From assembly GCF_014205165.1 (NCBI RefSeq), contig NZ_JACHMZ010000001.1, positions 5,066,501 through 5,130,500 of the forward strand: DNA of 64,000 bases, written 5' to 3'. Shown one piece after another: positions 8,983-18,272 of this stretch (position 1 is its first letter; the number at the start of each line of letters is the position of its first letter). The notes beneath the pieces are model-generated. The model saw only the letters and a list, made by a program, of their open reading frames with translations. It had not been told where the DNA came from and did no database searches. The translations under genes and the position numbers were made by a program. The stretch comes from Micromonospora carbonacea (GTDB lineage Bacteria > Actinomycetota > Actinomycetes > Mycobacteriales > Micromonosporaceae).

Positions 8983-9906
8983 TCAGGGGAGCTCCAGACC
9001 CGCCGCCGCGCAGTCCGCGCGCAGCTGGGCGATCTCGTCGGGGGTGGCGTCCACCAGCGGGGGCCGCACCGGGCCGGCCGGCAGGCCCAGGGCCGCCAGG
9101 GCCGCCTTGACCAGGATGGTGCCCTGGGTGCGGAAGATGCCGGTGGACAGGGGCAGCAGCCGCCGGTGCAGGGCGAGCGCGGTGCCGGGGTCGCCCGCGT
9201 CGTACGCCTCGATCATCCGCTGGGTGAGCGCGCCGGTGAAGTGGGTCGAGGTGCCGACGACCCCGACGCCGCCGACCGCCAGCGCGGGCAGGACGAGGGA
9301 GTCCTCCCCGCTGTAGAAGGCCAGGTCGGTGCGGCTGGTCACCCACGACGTCGCGGTGAGGTCACCCTTGGCGTCCTTGACCGCGACGATGCGGTCGTGC
9401 TCGGCGAGCCGGACCAGGGTCTCGGTCTCGATCGGCACCCCGGAGCGGTGCGGAATGTCGTAGAGCATGATCGGCAGCCCGGTGGCGTCCGCGACGGCGG
9501 TGAAGTGCCGGACCAGCCCGCTCTGCGGCGGCTTGTTGTAGTACGGGGTCACCACCAGCAGGCCGTGCGCGCCGGCCTTCTCGGCCGACGCGGCCAGCTC
9601 GATGGTGTGCCGGGTGTCGTTGGTGCCGACCCCGGCGACCACCCTGGCCCGGTCGCCGATCGCCTCCACCACGGCCCGGATCAGGCGTTCCTTCTCCGCG
9701 TCGGTGGTGGTGGGCGACTCGCCGGTGGTGCCGTTGAGCACGAGCGCGTCGTTGCCCTGCTCGTCGACGAGGTGGTTCGCGAGGCGTACGGCGCCGTCGA
9801 GGTCCAGGGAACCGTCGGAGGTGAACGGGGTCACCATGGCCGTGAGCACTCGGCCGAACGGGCGGGACACCGCCCGGTCGGCGGCAACAGGGTGGTCGTG
9901 CGTCAT
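8983..9906 (-). CDS. dapA: 4-Hydroxy-tetrahydrodipicolinate synthase
   Basis: The enzyme condenses pyruvate with aspartate semialdehyde in the first committed step to diaminopimelate and lysine. It is a TIM-barrel protein of 307 residues from the ATG at 9906. K177 in IVAVKDAKGD is the expected Schiff-base lysine, Y149 in MLYDIP is the catalytic tyrosine, and GTTGES is the pyruvate-binding motif. I prefer the ATG over the GTG two codons upstream because a -10-like TAGGTT ends six bases before it, suggesting a leaderless message. dapB occurs separately at 23440-24207 with a nearly identical promoter/start arrangement, so the two may be co-regulated. Confidence 0.95.
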   Translation of the reverse strand: MTHDHPVAADRAVSRPFGRVLTAMVTPFTSDGSLDLDGAVRLANHLVDEQGNDALVLNGTTGESPTTTDAEKERLIRAVVEAIGDRARVVAGVGTNDTRHTIELAASAEKAGAHGLLVVTPYYNKPPQSGLVRHFTAVADATGLPIMLYDIPHRSGVPIETETLVRLAEHDRIVAVKDAKGDLTATSWVTSRTDLAFYSGEDSLVLPALAVGGVGVVGTSTHFTGALTQRMIEAYDAGDPGTALALHRRLLPLSTGIFRTQGTILVKAALAALGLPAGPVRPPLVDATPDEIAQLRADCAAAGLELP

Positions 9907-9912
9907 GCTCAC

Positions 9913-9918
9913 AACCTA
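9913..9918 (-). promoter_or_regulatory. -10 element of dapA (leaderless)
   Basis: TAGGTT ends six bases before the dapA ATG, placing the transcript start at or next to the start codon. The same hexamer and spacing precede dapB. Confidence 0.5.
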
Positions 9919-9952
9919 GCGGACGACCACCGGCGGGCCGGTGGGGAAGGGT

Positions 9953-10705
9953 TCAGGACAGCTCGGCGAGCGGGCTGGCCGCCACCTCCGTGCCGTCGGG
10001 CAGCGTGGAGATGACGAAGTCGGCGAACACGTTCGGGGCGACCCGCTGGAGCTCGCGCAGGCACTCCACGGCCAGCTCGCGGATCTCCACGTCGGCGTGC
10101 TCGGTGGCCCGCATCGCGACGAAGTGCCGCCAGGCCCGGTAGTTGCCGGTGACCACGATCCGGGTCTCGGTGGCGTTGGGCAGGACCGCGCGGGCCGCCT
10201 GCCGGGCCTGCTTGCGGCGCAGCGTCGGGTTGGGCTCGGCGGAGAAGCGCTGCTCCAGGCCCTCCAGCAGCTCCGTGTACGCCCGCACGCTCGCCTCGGC
10301 GGCCTCGACGAACCGCTTGTGCAGCTCCGGGTCGTCGGCGATCACCGCCGGCTCGACCATCGCGGCGTCGCGCTCGGGGACGTACCGCTGGGAGAGCTGG
10401 GAGTAGGAGAAGTGCCGGTGCCGGATCAGCTCGTGGGTGAACGAGCGGGACACCCCGGTGAAGTAGAAGCTCACCGAGCCGTGCTCCAGCACCGACAGGT
10501 GCCCCACCTCCAGGATGTGCGCCAGGTAGCCGGCGTTGGTGGCGGTGGCCGGGTTCGGCTTGGACCAGCTCTGGTAGCAGGCCCGGCCGGCGAACTCGGC
10601 GAGCGCCTGGCCGCCCTCGGCGTCGGTGGACCACGGCACGTCGTCCGGGGCCTGGAACTGGGTCCACGCGACGAGCTTGACCTGGGGCTGCACCATCTCC
10701 GGCAT
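9953..10705 (-). CDS. thyX: Flavin-dependent thymidylate synthase ThyX
   Basis: The enzyme makes dTMP from dUMP using FAD, NADPH and methylene-tetrahydrofolate. This 250-residue protein carries the ThyX motif [14 protein letters not shown] at residues 95-108, which binds dUMP and flavin. The strongly conserved [10 protein letters not shown] helix precedes it. Length and motif order match the family. The ATG lies seven bases after a TACAGT -10-like sequence, so translation probably starts at the 5' end of the message. It sits directly upstream of dapA in the same direction, as in other actinobacteria, with a 46-base gap. Confidence 0.96.
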   Translation of the reverse strand: MPEMVQPQVKLVAWTQFQAPDDVPWSTDAEGGQALAEFAGRACYQSWSKPNPATATNAGYLAHILEVGHLSVLEHGSVSFYFTGVSRSFTHELIRHRHFSYSQLSQRYVPERDAAMVEPAVIADDPELHKRFVEAAEASVRAYTELLEGLEQRFSAEPNPTLRRKQARQAARAVLPNATETRIVVTGNYRAWRHFVAMRATEHADVEIRELAVECLRELQRVAPNVFADFVISTLPDGTEVAASPLAELS

Positions 10706-10712
10706 GCCAGGG

Positions 10713-10718
10713 ACTGTA
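10713..10718 (-). promoter_or_regulatory. -10 element of thyX (leaderless)
   Basis: TACAGT lies seven bases before the thyX ATG, with no ribosome-binding sequence between them. Confidence 0.45.
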
Positions 10719-10875
10719 GTGGTCCGCCGGCCGGTCGCCCAAGTCGGGCGCGCCCGGTGCAGCGGCGGTCACCCGCCGGGCGGGCGCGTCGCTCCCCCGG
10801 CCGGGACCACCGGTCTCCCGCCTAGGGAGCTGAGTCGTTCACGACATCAGGGCCGGGGTCGGGCTCGGCGCCGGG

Positions 10876-11442
10876 TCAGACGTAGAGGGAGGTGAAGGGG
10901 GCCCAGGGCAGGTTGCGGGCCACCGAGAAGGCCAACCACAGGGCCAGGAAGCCGCCGATCACCTTCGAGCTGACCTGCGGCTGCGGCAGCCGCCAGCCGA
11001 ACGCCTGCCGGCCCGCCCAGGCGACGAAGAGGTAGGCCAGGAAGGGCAGCACGAAGACGAAGAGGAAGTGGTGCCGGGCGGCGGCCGGCAGGTCGCCGTG
11101 CAGCACGTACCACAGCGCGCGGGTGCCGCCGCAGCCCGGACAGTCCAGCCCGGTGGTGAGCTTCAGCAGGCAGCTGGGTGCGGCGTCGGGCTCGGCCCGG
11201 GTCGGGTCGCTGAGCAGCGCGTACGCCATGCCGAGGCCGACGCAGCCGAGCGCGGCCAGGGGCGCCGCCCAGCGCGGCGACCGGGCGTGCACCCGCATCA
11301 CGAGGCGGGTCAGCCGGTCGGGCTCCGCCACCGGGTACGCCCCCGGCGGCCACTCCCCCGGCGCGGGCGCGGGGGCCTGCGCGTCAGGGTGCGGGTGTGG
11401 GTGCGGGGCCGCCGGGCCGTCGACGCTCGTCACGCCGCTCAC
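10876..11442 (-). CDS. DUF2752 membrane protein
   Basis: This 188-residue protein has a histidine/proline-rich cytoplasmic N-terminus of about 50 residues. Three to four membrane segments follow, with the DUF2752 hallmark [11 protein letters not shown] between the first two. The two cysteines of CPGC resemble a metal- or thiol-reactive site, but no function is established for the family. Its ATG overlaps the stop of the YcaQ-family gene by four bases (ATGA), so the two are translationally coupled. No link between membrane DUF2752 proteins and DNA repair is known to me. The coupling may be fortuitous. Confidence 0.85.
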   Translation of the reverse strand: MSGVTSVDGPAAPHPHPHPDAQAPAPAPGEWPPGAYPVAEPDRLTRLVMRVHARSPRWAAPLAALGCVGLGMAYALLSDPTRAEPDAAPSCLLKLTTGLDCPGCGGTRALWYVLHGDLPAAARHHFLFVFVLPFLAYLFVAWAGRQAFGWRLPQPQVSSKVIGGFLALWLAFSVARNLPWAPFTSLYV

Positions 11443-12668
11443 GGTACACCGGCCACGCTCCGCAACGCGGCGGTCAGCCCGACGGCGAGGTCACCGGCGG
11501 CGGGCGGGGCGACCGCGTCCAGCCCCAGCCAGCCGGCCAGCCGGTGCAGCTCGGCGGCCAGGGCCACCGCCGTCTCCCCCGCATCGACGCCCGGCTCGGC
11601 CCAGGCGGCCGGCACCAGCAGCACGCCGGCCCGGCGGTCGGCCTTCAGGTCGACCCGGGCGGTGAACCGCTCCCCCTGGAGGAACGGCAGCACGTAGTAG
11701 CCGTGGACCCGCTGCGGGGCCGGGACGTAGATCTCGATGCGGTAGGCGAAGTCGAAGAGCCGCTCGGTGCGCCCCCGCTCCCACACCAGCGGGTCGAACG
11801 GGCTGACCAGGGTGTTGCCCCGCACCCAGCGGGGCAGCCGGGCGGCGGCGTGCAGGTAGGCCGGGTGCCGCCAGCCCTGCACGGAAACCGGGGTCAGCTC
11901 GCCGGCCTCGACCAGCTCGGCGACCGCCCGCCGGGCCCCGGCGACGGGCAGCCGGAAGTAGTCGCGCAGCTCCGGCTCGGCGGCCACGCCGAGCGCGCGG
12001 GCGGCGATCGCGACCAGGGCGCGGTGCGCCTCGGCGTCGGTCGGGGTGGGCGCGTCCAGCACGGCGGCCGGCAGCACCCGCTCGGGCAGGTCGTAGCGGC
12101 GGGCGAACGACGGGGTACGGTCGGCGGCGGTGACCTCGCCGGCCCAGAAGAGGAACTCCAGCGCCCGCTTCACGGTCGACCAGTTCCAGCCCCAGTTGCC
12201 GGTTTCCCGGGGCGCGTCGTGCTCGATCTCGGCGGCCGTCAGCGGGCCCCGGGCGGCCACCTCGTCGCGCACCCACGCCACCAGCTCGGGCTGCTCCTGC
12301 GCGATGCGGCGCATCCCGCCCCACGCCTCGTCGCGCGCCTTGGCCATCCGCCAGCGCAGCGCCGGGTGCAGCCCGACCGGGACCAGCGACGCCTCGTGCC
12401 CCCAGTATTCGAACAGCTCGCGGGGGCGGCGGTAGGCGGCGGCGTCGAGCAGGGTCGTCGGGTAGGGCCCGAGCCGGCTGTAGAGCGGCAGGTAGTGCGC
12501 GCGTTGCAGCACGTTGACCGAGTCCATCTGGATCAGCCCGACCCGGTCGAGCACCCGGCGCAGGTGCCGGCGGGTGGGCACGCCGGCCGGCGGCGGGTCG
12601 GCGAAGCCCTGGGCGGCCAGGGCGACCCGGCGGGCCTGGGCGAGCGAGAGCGATTCCGGTGCGGTCAT
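11439..12668 (-). CDS. YcaQ/AlkZ-like winged-helix DNA glycosylase
   Basis: This 409-residue protein of the HTH_42 family is related to E. coli YcaQ and Streptomyces AlkZ. These enzymes unhook interstrand crosslinks or excise bulky alkylated bases. The catalytic QxD motif is visible as Q47-M48-D49 in [11 protein letters not shown], within the first of three winged-helix units. A conserved aromatic block, [14 protein letters not shown], follows. AlkZ-type members often protect producers against their own DNA-alkylating metabolites, but no biosynthetic cluster is visible here. The start ATG at 12668 lies eight bases after a TAGGGT -10-like element, so the message may be leaderless. The DUF2752 gene overlaps its end. 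Confidence 0.85.
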   Translation of the reverse strand: MTAPESLSLAQARRVALAAQGFADPPPAGVPTRRHLRRVLDRVGLIQMDSVNVLQRAHYLPLYSRLGPYPTTLLDAAAYRRPRELFEYWGHEASLVPVGLHPALRWRMAKARDEAWGGMRRIAQEQPELVAWVRDEVAARGPLTAAEIEHDAPRETGNWGWNWSTVKRALEFLFWAGEVTAADRTPSFARRYDLPERVLPAAVLDAPTPTDAEAHRALVAIAARALGVAAEPELRDYFRLPVAGARRAVAELVEAGELTPVSVQGWRHPAYLHAAARLPRWVRGNTLVSPFDPLVWERGRTERLFDFAYRIEIYVPAPQRVHGYYVLPFLQGERFTARVDLKADRRAGVLLVPAAWAEPGVDAGETAVALAAELHRLAGWLGLDAVAPPAAGDLAVGLTAALRSVAGVP

Positions 12669-12676
12669 CGTCGGGC

Positions 12677-12682
12677 ACCCTA
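12677..12682 (-). promoter_or_regulatory. -10 element of the YcaQ-family gene
   Basis: TAGGGT sits eight bases before the ATG with no ribosome-binding sequence, consistent with leaderless expression. Confidence 0.4.
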
Positions 12683-12747
12683 ATCCAGGGGTACGACACC
12701 GGTGCGGCTGGCTGGACCTCACGCCCGGCGGGGCATAGAACGGACGC

Positions 12748-13299
12748 ATGCTGATCATCCGCCCCGAGGAGCCGGACGACGCCGAGGCGGTGGCCCGGGT
12801 GCACGTGCACGGCTGGCAGCACGGCTACGCCGGCCTCATGCCGCCGGAGGTGCTGGCGCGGCTCAACGTGGCGGCCTGGGCGCAGCGCCGCCGGGACCTG
12901 GGCACGGCCGACCCGGAGCACCCGTTCACCACCCTGCTCGCCGAGCGCGACGGCGCGGTGATCGGGTTCACCACGTTCGGCCCGTACCGCAACAACCAGG
13001 ACCGGGCCGACCTCGACCACACGCTCGGCGAGGTGCTCACCATGTACGTCGACCGGGCGCACTGGGGCGACGGAACGGCCGGGCGGCTGCTGGCGGCGGC
13101 GAAGCAGCGGCTGGCCGGGCGGGGCTGGACGGCGTACCGGCTGTGGGTGTTGCGGGACAACCGGCGGGCCCGGCGCTTCTACGAGCGGGCCGGGCTGTCG
13201 CCCGACGGCGAGTCGACCACCTACCCGGTGCCGCTGGCCGGCGGGGCGCCCCCGCTGGGGCTGGTCGAGCTGAGGTACGCGGGGCTGCTCGACGGCTGA
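12748..13299 (+). CDS. GNAT-family N-acetyltransferase
   Basis: This 183-residue single-domain GNAT protein transfers an acetyl group from acetyl-CoA to an unknown amine. Visible features are the N-terminal strand [14 protein letters not shown], the core [19 protein letters not shown], where the usual Q/RxxGxG/A pyrophosphate loop appears as HWGDGTAG, and the C-terminal [14 protein letters not shown]. It diverges from the YcaQ-family gene across an 79-base intergenic region. A TAGAAC sequence six bases before the ATG could be a -10 element. Its 3' end overlaps the convergent glycosyltransferase gene by 79 bases, an unusually long overlap. Confidence 0.88.
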   Translation: MLIIRPEEPDDAEAVARVHVHGWQHGYAGLMPPEVLARLNVAAWAQRRRDLGTADPEHPFTTLLAERDGAVIGFTTFGPYRNNQDRADLDHTLGEVLTMYVDRAHWGDGTAGRLLAAAKQRLAGRGWTAYRLWVLRDNRRARRFYERAGLSPDGESTTYPVPLAGGAPPLGLVELRYAGLLDG

Positions 13300-14465
13300 T
13301 CCGCCGGGCGGCGCACGGGCAGGAACAGCAACAGCGCGAGGCTGATCCAGACGTAGGTGTTGCTGCCGAGGAACCCGTCGACGCCGGTGAAGTCCTTCTC
13401 CCAGGCCCAGACGATCCGGCTGCACAGCAGGGCGTACCCGATGATCGCGGCGGCCAGCAGGACGCGGCGCCGGCGGCTGCGCGCGGGCGCCGCCGTGCCG
13501 TTGTCGACCAGCAGGATCAGCCCCGGCAGCAGCCAGACCAGGTGGTGCACCCAGGTCACGGGGCTGACCAGGCACATCAGCGCGCCGGTCAGGGCCAGGC
13601 CGGTGGCCTCGTCGCCGGCCCGGGCGGCGGCCCGCGAGCGCCACGCCCAGGCGGCGAGGGTGGCGAGCACCAGCGCCAGCCAGGCCACGGTGCTGGGGTG
13701 TTCGGGGTTGAGCCGGGCGACCACGCCCTGCAACGACTGGTTCGACACGAACGCCAGCTCGCCGACGCGGCCGGTGTTCCACAGCGCGGAGGTCCAGAAC
13801 TCGCGGGACGCGTCGGGGAACAGCGCGGCGGCGACCAGGGTCGCCCCGGCGGCCGTGCCGGCGGCGGTCAGGGCGGCCCGCCAGCGGCCGGTGACCAGCA
13901 GGTAGACGAGGAAGATCCCCGGGGTCAGCTTGATCGCGGTGGCCAGCCCGATGCCCACTCCCGCCCAGCGGTTGCCCGCCGGCAGCAGCCGCAGCAGGTC
14001 CACCGCGACGAGGAACAGCAGCAGCATGTTGACCTGGCCGAAGTTGACCGTCTCGCGCATCGGCTCGAACGCCGCGGCCAGGCAGAGCGCCACGGCGAGG
14101 GCGAACCAGCCGGTCCAGCCGCAGCGGCGGGCGACCGGGGCGAGCAGCCACCAGATCAGCACGGCGCTGACCACGACCGACGCGGCGACGCTCACCGCGA
14201 TCGCGGCGGGCCACGGCAGCAGGGCCATCGGCAGCATGACCAGGGCGGCGAAGGGCGGGTAGGTGAAGCCGTACTGGGTGCCGGGCTTGAGGAAGTCGTA
14301 GATCTCCCCGCCGTCGTGCACCCAGAAGTGGAGCGCGCCGTAGTAGACCTTCAGGTCGAAGAAGCCGTGCCGCACGGCCGCCACGGACAGGAACGCGGTC
14401 ACCGCGAGGGCGAGCCCGACCACCGCGGCGACCTGCCCGATCGTCCGTTTGGCACCCTGCGCCAC
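13221..14465 (-). CDS. GT87-family polyprenol-phosphate glycosyltransferase
   Basis: This integral membrane protein of about 414 residues has roughly ten membrane segments and belongs to the DUF2029/GT87 mannosyltransferases. These use polyprenol-phosphate sugars to build cell-envelope glycolipids or glycans. The first periplasmic loop has FFDLKVYYGALHFW, the acidic motif expected at the catalytic site, and GFTYPPFAALV follows. I chose the GTG at 14465, preceded by GGGAGG, over an upstream ATG in the divergent promoter region. The last about 26 codons overlap the convergent acetyltransferase gene. The tail is polar and serine/proline-rich, so it may be dispensable. The donor and acceptor sugars cannot be read from sequence. 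Confidence 0.85.
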   Translation of the reverse strand: MAQGAKRTIGQVAAVVGLALAVTAFLSVAAVRHGFFDLKVYYGALHFWVHDGGEIYDFLKPGTQYGFTYPPFAALVMLPMALLPWPAAIAVSVAASVVVSAVLIWWLLAPVARRCGWTGWFALAVALCLAAAFEPMRETVNFGQVNMLLLFLVAVDLLRLLPAGNRWAGVGIGLATAIKLTPGIFLVYLLVTGRWRAALTAAGTAAGATLVAAALFPDASREFWTSALWNTGRVGELAFVSNQSLQGVVARLNPEHPSTVAWLALVLATLAAWAWRSRAAARAGDEATGLALTGALMCLVSPVTWVHHLVWLLPGLILLVDNGTAAPARSRRRRVLLAAAIIGYALLCSRIVWAWEKDFTGVDGFLGSNTYVWISLALLLFLPVRRPADQPSSSPAYLSSTSPSGGAPPASGTG

Positions 14466-14486
14466 CGTGGCCTCCCTCGCCCTGCG

Positions 14487-14492
14487 TAGGCT
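14487..14492 (+). promoter_or_regulatory. -10 element of the 14501 acetyltransferase gene
   Basis: TAGGCT lies eight bases before the ATG, with no ribosome-binding sequence. The divergent GT87 gene starts 22 bases to the left. Confidence 0.4.
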
Positions 14493-14500
14493 TCCGTCCC

Positions 14501-15094
14501 ATGGCTCTCGGGTACGTCCGCCCGGCGCGTCCGGAAGACGCCGGCGAGATCGCACGCATCCAGCTCGCGACCTGGCGGGTCGCGTATCGCCGGATCCTGC
14601 CCCGGCACGTGCTCGACAACCTGGACGAGGAGTATCTCGCCAGGCGGTGGAGCGCGGCGGTGCAGGAGCCGCCCTCGGGCGCGCACCGGGTGCTCGTCGC
14701 CGTCGAACAGGCCGAACAATCGTATCTGGTGGGATTTGCCGCGTCCGGGCCGGCCGACGCCGAGTCCCTCGCCCCGAACGAGCCGGCCGAGGCGCTCGGG
14801 TCCGGCGTGGTGGCGGTGACGGACCTGCTGGTCGAGCCGCGCTGGGGCCGGCGCGGGCACGGCAGCCGGCTGCTCGCCGCGAGCGTGGACCTGTGGCGCT
14901 CCGACGGCTTCGGGCGGGCGGTGGCGTGGGCGTTCGACGCCGACGCGGCGACCCGGAAGTTCCTCACCGGCGCGGGCTGGGAGCCCGACGGCGCGGCCCG
15001 GGCCCTCGACGTGGACGACATGCTGGTCAACCAGCTCCGGCTGCACGTGGCGGTGCCGGCCGAGGGCGCGGCGGAGGACGACGCCGCCGGCTGA
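14501..15094 (+). CDS. GNAT-family N-acetyltransferase
   Basis: This 197-residue GNAT protein has the usual order of elements: GYVRPARPEDAGEIARIQ at the N-terminus, AVTDLLVEPRWGRRGHGSRL as the acetyl-CoA pyrophosphate loop (RRGHGS), and FDADAATRKFLTGAGWE near the end. The C-terminal about 25 residues are acidic and probably disordered. It is divergent from the GT87 gene, with a 35-base gap. It belongs to a different subfamily from the acetyltransferase at 12748, with little similarity outside the CoA-binding region. The substrate is unknown. Confidence 0.88.
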   Translation: MALGYVRPARPEDAGEIARIQLATWRVAYRRILPRHVLDNLDEEYLARRWSAAVQEPPSGAHRVLVAVEQAEQSYLVGFAASGPADAESLAPNEPAEALGSGVVAVTDLLVEPRWGRRGHGSRLLAASVDLWRSDGFGRAVAWAFDADAATRKFLTGAGWEPDGAARALDVDDMLVNQLRLHVAVPAEGAAEDDAAG

Positions 15095-15166
15095 CCGGGC
15101 GGGCTCCGCCGGCCGGGGCCGGCCTGCCGGCGCGTCGGGGTTGCCGGGAATGTCGGTGGTGCCGCC

Positions 15167-15172
15167 TACGGT
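15167..15172 (+). promoter_or_regulatory. Possible -10 element of the sigma factor gene
   Basis: TACGGT lies six bases before the ATG. GGTGGCGGG overlaps it and could act instead as a weak ribosome-binding site. Confidence 0.3.
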
Positions 15173-15178
15173 GGCGGG

Positions 15179-16252
15179 ATGAGCGTGTCGACGAGTCGTG
15201 CCCGCGTGACGCCGGCCCAGGCCCCCGCGCAGGCCCTGGCCCCCGCGCAGGCCCCGGCCCCGGCCGGGCCGCAGGAGCGCCCGCCGCCCGAGCGGCACCC
15301 GCCGTCGGAGCGGCAACTGGAGGAGCACCGGGTGGAGCTCACCGGCTACTGCTACCGGATGCTCGGCTCGGCCTTCGACGCGGAGGACGCCGTCCAGGAG
15401 ACGCTGCTGCGCGCCTGGCGGGGGCTGGCCGGCTTCGACGGCCGGTCCAGCGTGCGCACCTGGGTCTACCGGATCGCCACCAACGTCTGCCTGGACCTGC
15501 TGCGCGGGCGGTCCCGCCGGGCGGTCCCGACCGACCTCACCGGCCCGTCGGCGCCGGTGCTGGCGGCGCTGGGCGAGCCCCGGCCCGCCGGGGAGTGGGT
15601 CGGGCCGGCCCCCGACGCCCGGGTGCTGCCCACCGGCGGGGACCCGGCCGAGGTGGCGGTCGCCCGGGAGTCGGTGCGGCTGGCCTTCGTCGCCGCGTTG
15701 CAGCACCTGCCGCCCCGGCAGCGGGCCGTGCTGCTCCTGCGCGACGTGCTGCGCTGGCGGGCCGACGAGGTCGCCGGCCTGCTCGACACCAGTGTGGCGG
15801 CGGTCAACAGCGCGTTGCAGCGGGCCCGCGCGACGCTGGCCGCCCGGTGCGTCGACGCCGACCCGCCGGCCGCCGCCCTCGACAGCGGGCACCGCGAGCT
15901 GCTCGACCGCTACGTGCGCGCCTTCGAGCGCTACGACATCGACACGCTGGTCGCGCTGCTGCGGGCCGACGCCGTGCAGACCATGCCGCCCTACCGGCTC
16001 TGGCTGCGGGGCGCGGGCGACATCGGGCGCTGGATGACGGGCCCGGGCGCCGGTTGCGCGGGGTCCCGGCTGGTCCCGGTGGCGGTCAACGGCAGCCCGG
16101 GGTTCGCGCAGTACCGGCGGGATCCGGCGGGCGGGCACCGGCCGTTCTCGATCCAGCTCCTCGGCTGCTGGGGCGGCCGGGTCGCCCGGCTCAACTACTT
16201 CCTCGACCCGGCCCTGTTCGGCCTGTTCGGGTTGCCGGACCGGCTGCCCTGA
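15179..16252 (+). CDS. ECF-type sigma-70 factor with SnoaL-like C-terminal domain
   Basis: This 357-residue sigma factor resembles the SigG/SigJ-type groups, in which a SnoaL/NTF2-like domain replaces a separate anti-sigma factor. Residues 1-45 are an Ala/Gln/Pro-rich extension with PAQAPAQ-type repeats. Region 2 follows, with GYCYRMLGSAFDAEDAVQET, then region 4 with LPPRQRAVLLLRDVLRW. The C-terminal about 120 residues form the SnoaL-like part, including FERYDIDTLVALLRADAV and MPPYRLWLRG. No anti-sigma gene is adjacent, in line with such families. The tail may sense a small ligand; that is inferred from its fold class. Targets are unknown. Confidence 0.9.
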   Translation: MSVSTSRARVTPAQAPAQALAPAQAPAPAGPQERPPPERHPPSERQLEEHRVELTGYCYRMLGSAFDAEDAVQETLLRAWRGLAGFDGRSSVRTWVYRIATNVCLDLLRGRSRRAVPTDLTGPSAPVLAALGEPRPAGEWVGPAPDARVLPTGGDPAEVAVARESVRLAFVAALQHLPPRQRAVLLLRDVLRWRADEVAGLLDTSVAAVNSALQRARATLAARCVDADPPAAALDSGHRELLDRYVRAFERYDIDTLVALLRADAVQTMPPYRLWLRGAGDIGRWMTGPGAGCAGSRLVPVAVNGSPGFAQYRRDPAGGHRPFSIQLLGCWGGRVARLNYFLDPALFGLFGLPDRLP

Positions 16253-16270
16253 GCCGGCCCGGCGGCCCGG

Positions 16271-17173
16271 TCAGCCCTTGTCCGCGCCGTCGTTGGCGTC
16301 CCGCACGAAATACCGCTGGAAGATCACGAACAGCACCGCCACCGGGATGGTGGCCAGCAGCGCCGCGCCGAGCTTGAGCGGATACTGGGTGCCCTTGCCC
16401 AGCGAGCCGCTGACCAGGTCGGCCAGTCCGCGCGGCAGGGTGAACAGGTCCGGGTCCTGCACCGCGACCAGGCTGTGCGGGAACTCGTTCCAGGAGCCCT
16501 GGAACGACAGGATGGTCAGCGTGATCAGCGCCGGCTTCGCCATCGGCAGCACCACCGACCAGAACGTGCGGAAGACGCTCGCCCCGTCGATGCGGGCGGC
16601 CTCCTCCACGCTGACCGGGATCGACTCGAAGAACTGCTTCATGATGAACACGCCGGCCGCGTCGGCGAGCAGCGGCACCACCAGGCCGGCGTAGCTGTCG
16701 TACATGCCGAGCTGGTTAAGCACGAGGAACTTCGGGATCAGCAGCACCACGCCGGGCACCGCCAGCACCGCGACGACTGCGGCGAAGAGCCCGGCTCGGC
16801 CCCGGAAGCGCAGCCGGGCCAGGGCGTACCCGGCGAGCGAGTCGAAGAACACTCGGCCGAGGGTGACCAGCACGGTGACCAGCAGCGAGTTGCCGAGCCA
16901 GAGCGGGAAGGCGGTGCCCGCGAAGATCCGTTCGAAGCCGGCCAGCGACAGTGGGTCCGGGATGGGCGAGAGCGGGTTGGCCGCCGCGTCCGGCTCGGTC
17001 TTGAGCGAGTTGCCGATCTGGATGACGAACGGGTAGAGGAACACCAGCGCGAAGAAGACCAGGATCGCGTACCCGACGAGGCGGCTCGCCAGCGTGCGGG
17101 CCGCGCGGTCGCGGGCGCGGCGCGGCCGGGCGGGCGGCGCGGGTGCCGCCGGCCGGTCGGTGAGCACGGCCAT
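16271..17173 (-). CDS. Carbohydrate ABC transporter permease (MalG type)
   Basis: This 300-residue inner-membrane permease has six predicted helices. The EAA loop, EEAARIDGASVFRTFWSVVLP, contacts the ATPase. It pairs with the MalF-type permease encoded one base upstream and with the binding protein at 18327. No ATP-binding subunit is encoded nearby, so a shared MsiK-type ATPase elsewhere in the genome probably powers the importer, as is common in actinobacteria. The ATG follows GGAAGGGGG. The transported sugar is unknown. The linked debranching enzyme suggests an alpha-glucan or related oligosaccharide. Confidence 0.93.
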   Translation of the reverse strand: MAVLTDRPAAPAPPARPRRARDRAARTLASRLVGYAILVFFALVFLYPFVIQIGNSLKTEPDAAANPLSPIPDPLSLAGFERIFAGTAFPLWLGNSLLVTVLVTLGRVFFDSLAGYALARLRFRGRAGLFAAVVAVLAVPGVVLLIPKFLVLNQLGMYDSYAGLVVPLLADAAGVFIMKQFFESIPVSVEEAARIDGASVFRTFWSVVLPMAKPALITLTILSFQGSWNEFPHSLVAVQDPDLFTLPRGLADLVSGSLGKGTQYPLKLGAALLATIPVAVLFVIFQRYFVRDANDGADKG

Positions 17174-17174
17174 C

Positions 17175-18254
17175 TCAACCCCCTTCCGGTACGCGTCGAC
17201 GCCACCACCGGCCGCGGCGGGGCGCGGCCGGCTCCCGGTCGGCCATCAGCCGGCGCTGGAGCAGGGTGAGCGCGATGATGATCAGGAACAGCACGAACGA
17301 GATGGCCGCGCCGGAGCCGTAGTCGAAGTCCCGGAACGCGGTGCGGTACGACAGGTACGCGGGGGTGAGCGTGGTCTTGGCCGGCTCGCCCTGGCTCATC
17401 ACGTACACCTGGTCGAAGACCTGCCAGGAGCCGATCAGGCCGAGGGTGAGCACGAGGAACGTGGTCGGCTTGATCATCGGCAGGGTGACGTGCCGGAAGC
17501 GCTGCCAGCGGCCGGCCCCGTCGAGGGTGCTGGCCTCGTCGAGGGCCACCGGGACGTTCTGGAGCGCGGCGAGGAACATCAGCATGAACGTGCCGGAGGT
17601 GGTCCAGACGACCAGCGTGATGATCGAGATCATGGCGACGCTCGGCCCGGACAGCCAGTCCCACCAGCTCAGCCCGAACGGCCCGCCGGCGGCGAGCGCG
17701 GCCGGCGGCGCGTCCACCCCGACCGCGCCGAGCAGCAGGTGCAGCACGCCCCGGGAGTCGGCGAACCACTGCGGCCCCCGGATGCCGAGCAGGCCGAGCA
17801 GGGCGTTGACCGCGCCGGCGTTGGCGAACAGGAACAGGAAGACCACGCTGATCGCCACCGAGCTGGTCACCGAGGGGAAGTAGAACGCGGTGCGGAAGAA
17901 TCCCCGGCCCCGCAGCATCCGGTTGTTGACGACGAGGGCGAGCCCGAGGGCCAGCGCCGTCTGGGTCGGCACCACGATCGCCACGTAGTAGGCGTTGTTG
18001 CGCAGGCTGGTCATGAAGTCGCGGCGGGCCAGCCCCTCCTCGGCGAACAGCCGGGTGTAGTTGTCGGCCCCGACGAACGGGACCCGACCGGTGAACGGGC
18101 TGCCCTGGCCGTTCCAGTCGGTGAGGCTCACCCAGAGCGCCATCAGGATCGGCAGCAGCAGGAACAGGCCGAGGATGACGACCACCGGGGCGACGAAGAG
18201 CCACCCGGCGAGGTTCTCGTTGCTCCGGACGCCGCGCGCGACGCGCTTGCCCAT
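17175..18254 (-). CDS. Carbohydrate ABC transporter permease (MalF type)
   Basis: This 359-residue permease carries the EAA loop in DEASTLDGAGRWQRFRHVTL. It has a longer first periplasmic loop than its partner, as MalF-type subunits do. That loop holds an insertion of about 60 residues around ALLGLLGIRGPQWFADSRG. The ATG is preceded by a strong GGGAGGAGGG. The stop lies one base before the next permease's ATG, so the two are coupled. A large hairpin element (18273-18321) separates it from the upstream binding-protein gene and may lower its expression relative to that protein. Confidence 0.93.
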   Translation of the reverse strand: MGKRVARGVRSNENLAGWLFVAPVVVILGLFLLLPILMALWVSLTDWNGQGSPFTGRVPFVGADNYTRLFAEEGLARRDFMTSLRNNAYYVAIVVPTQTALALGLALVVNNRMLRGRGFFRTAFYFPSVTSSVAISVVFLFLFANAGAVNALLGLLGIRGPQWFADSRGVLHLLLGAVGVDAPPAALAAGGPFGLSWWDWLSGPSVAMISIITLVVWTTSGTFMLMFLAALQNVPVALDEASTLDGAGRWQRFRHVTLPMIKPTTFLVLTLGLIGSWQVFDQVYVMSQGEPAKTTLTPAYLSYRTAFRDFDYGSGAAISFVLFLIIIALTLLQRRLMADREPAAPRRGRWWRRRVPEGG

Positions 18255-18272
18255 TTCCCTCCTCCCTCCTGG

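Noticed and set aside
5572..10014. A 1480-codon open frame on the plus strand
   Set aside because: It crosses the protease, rnj and dapA genes on the opposite strand. Stop codons are rare in this frame because of GC-rich third positions.
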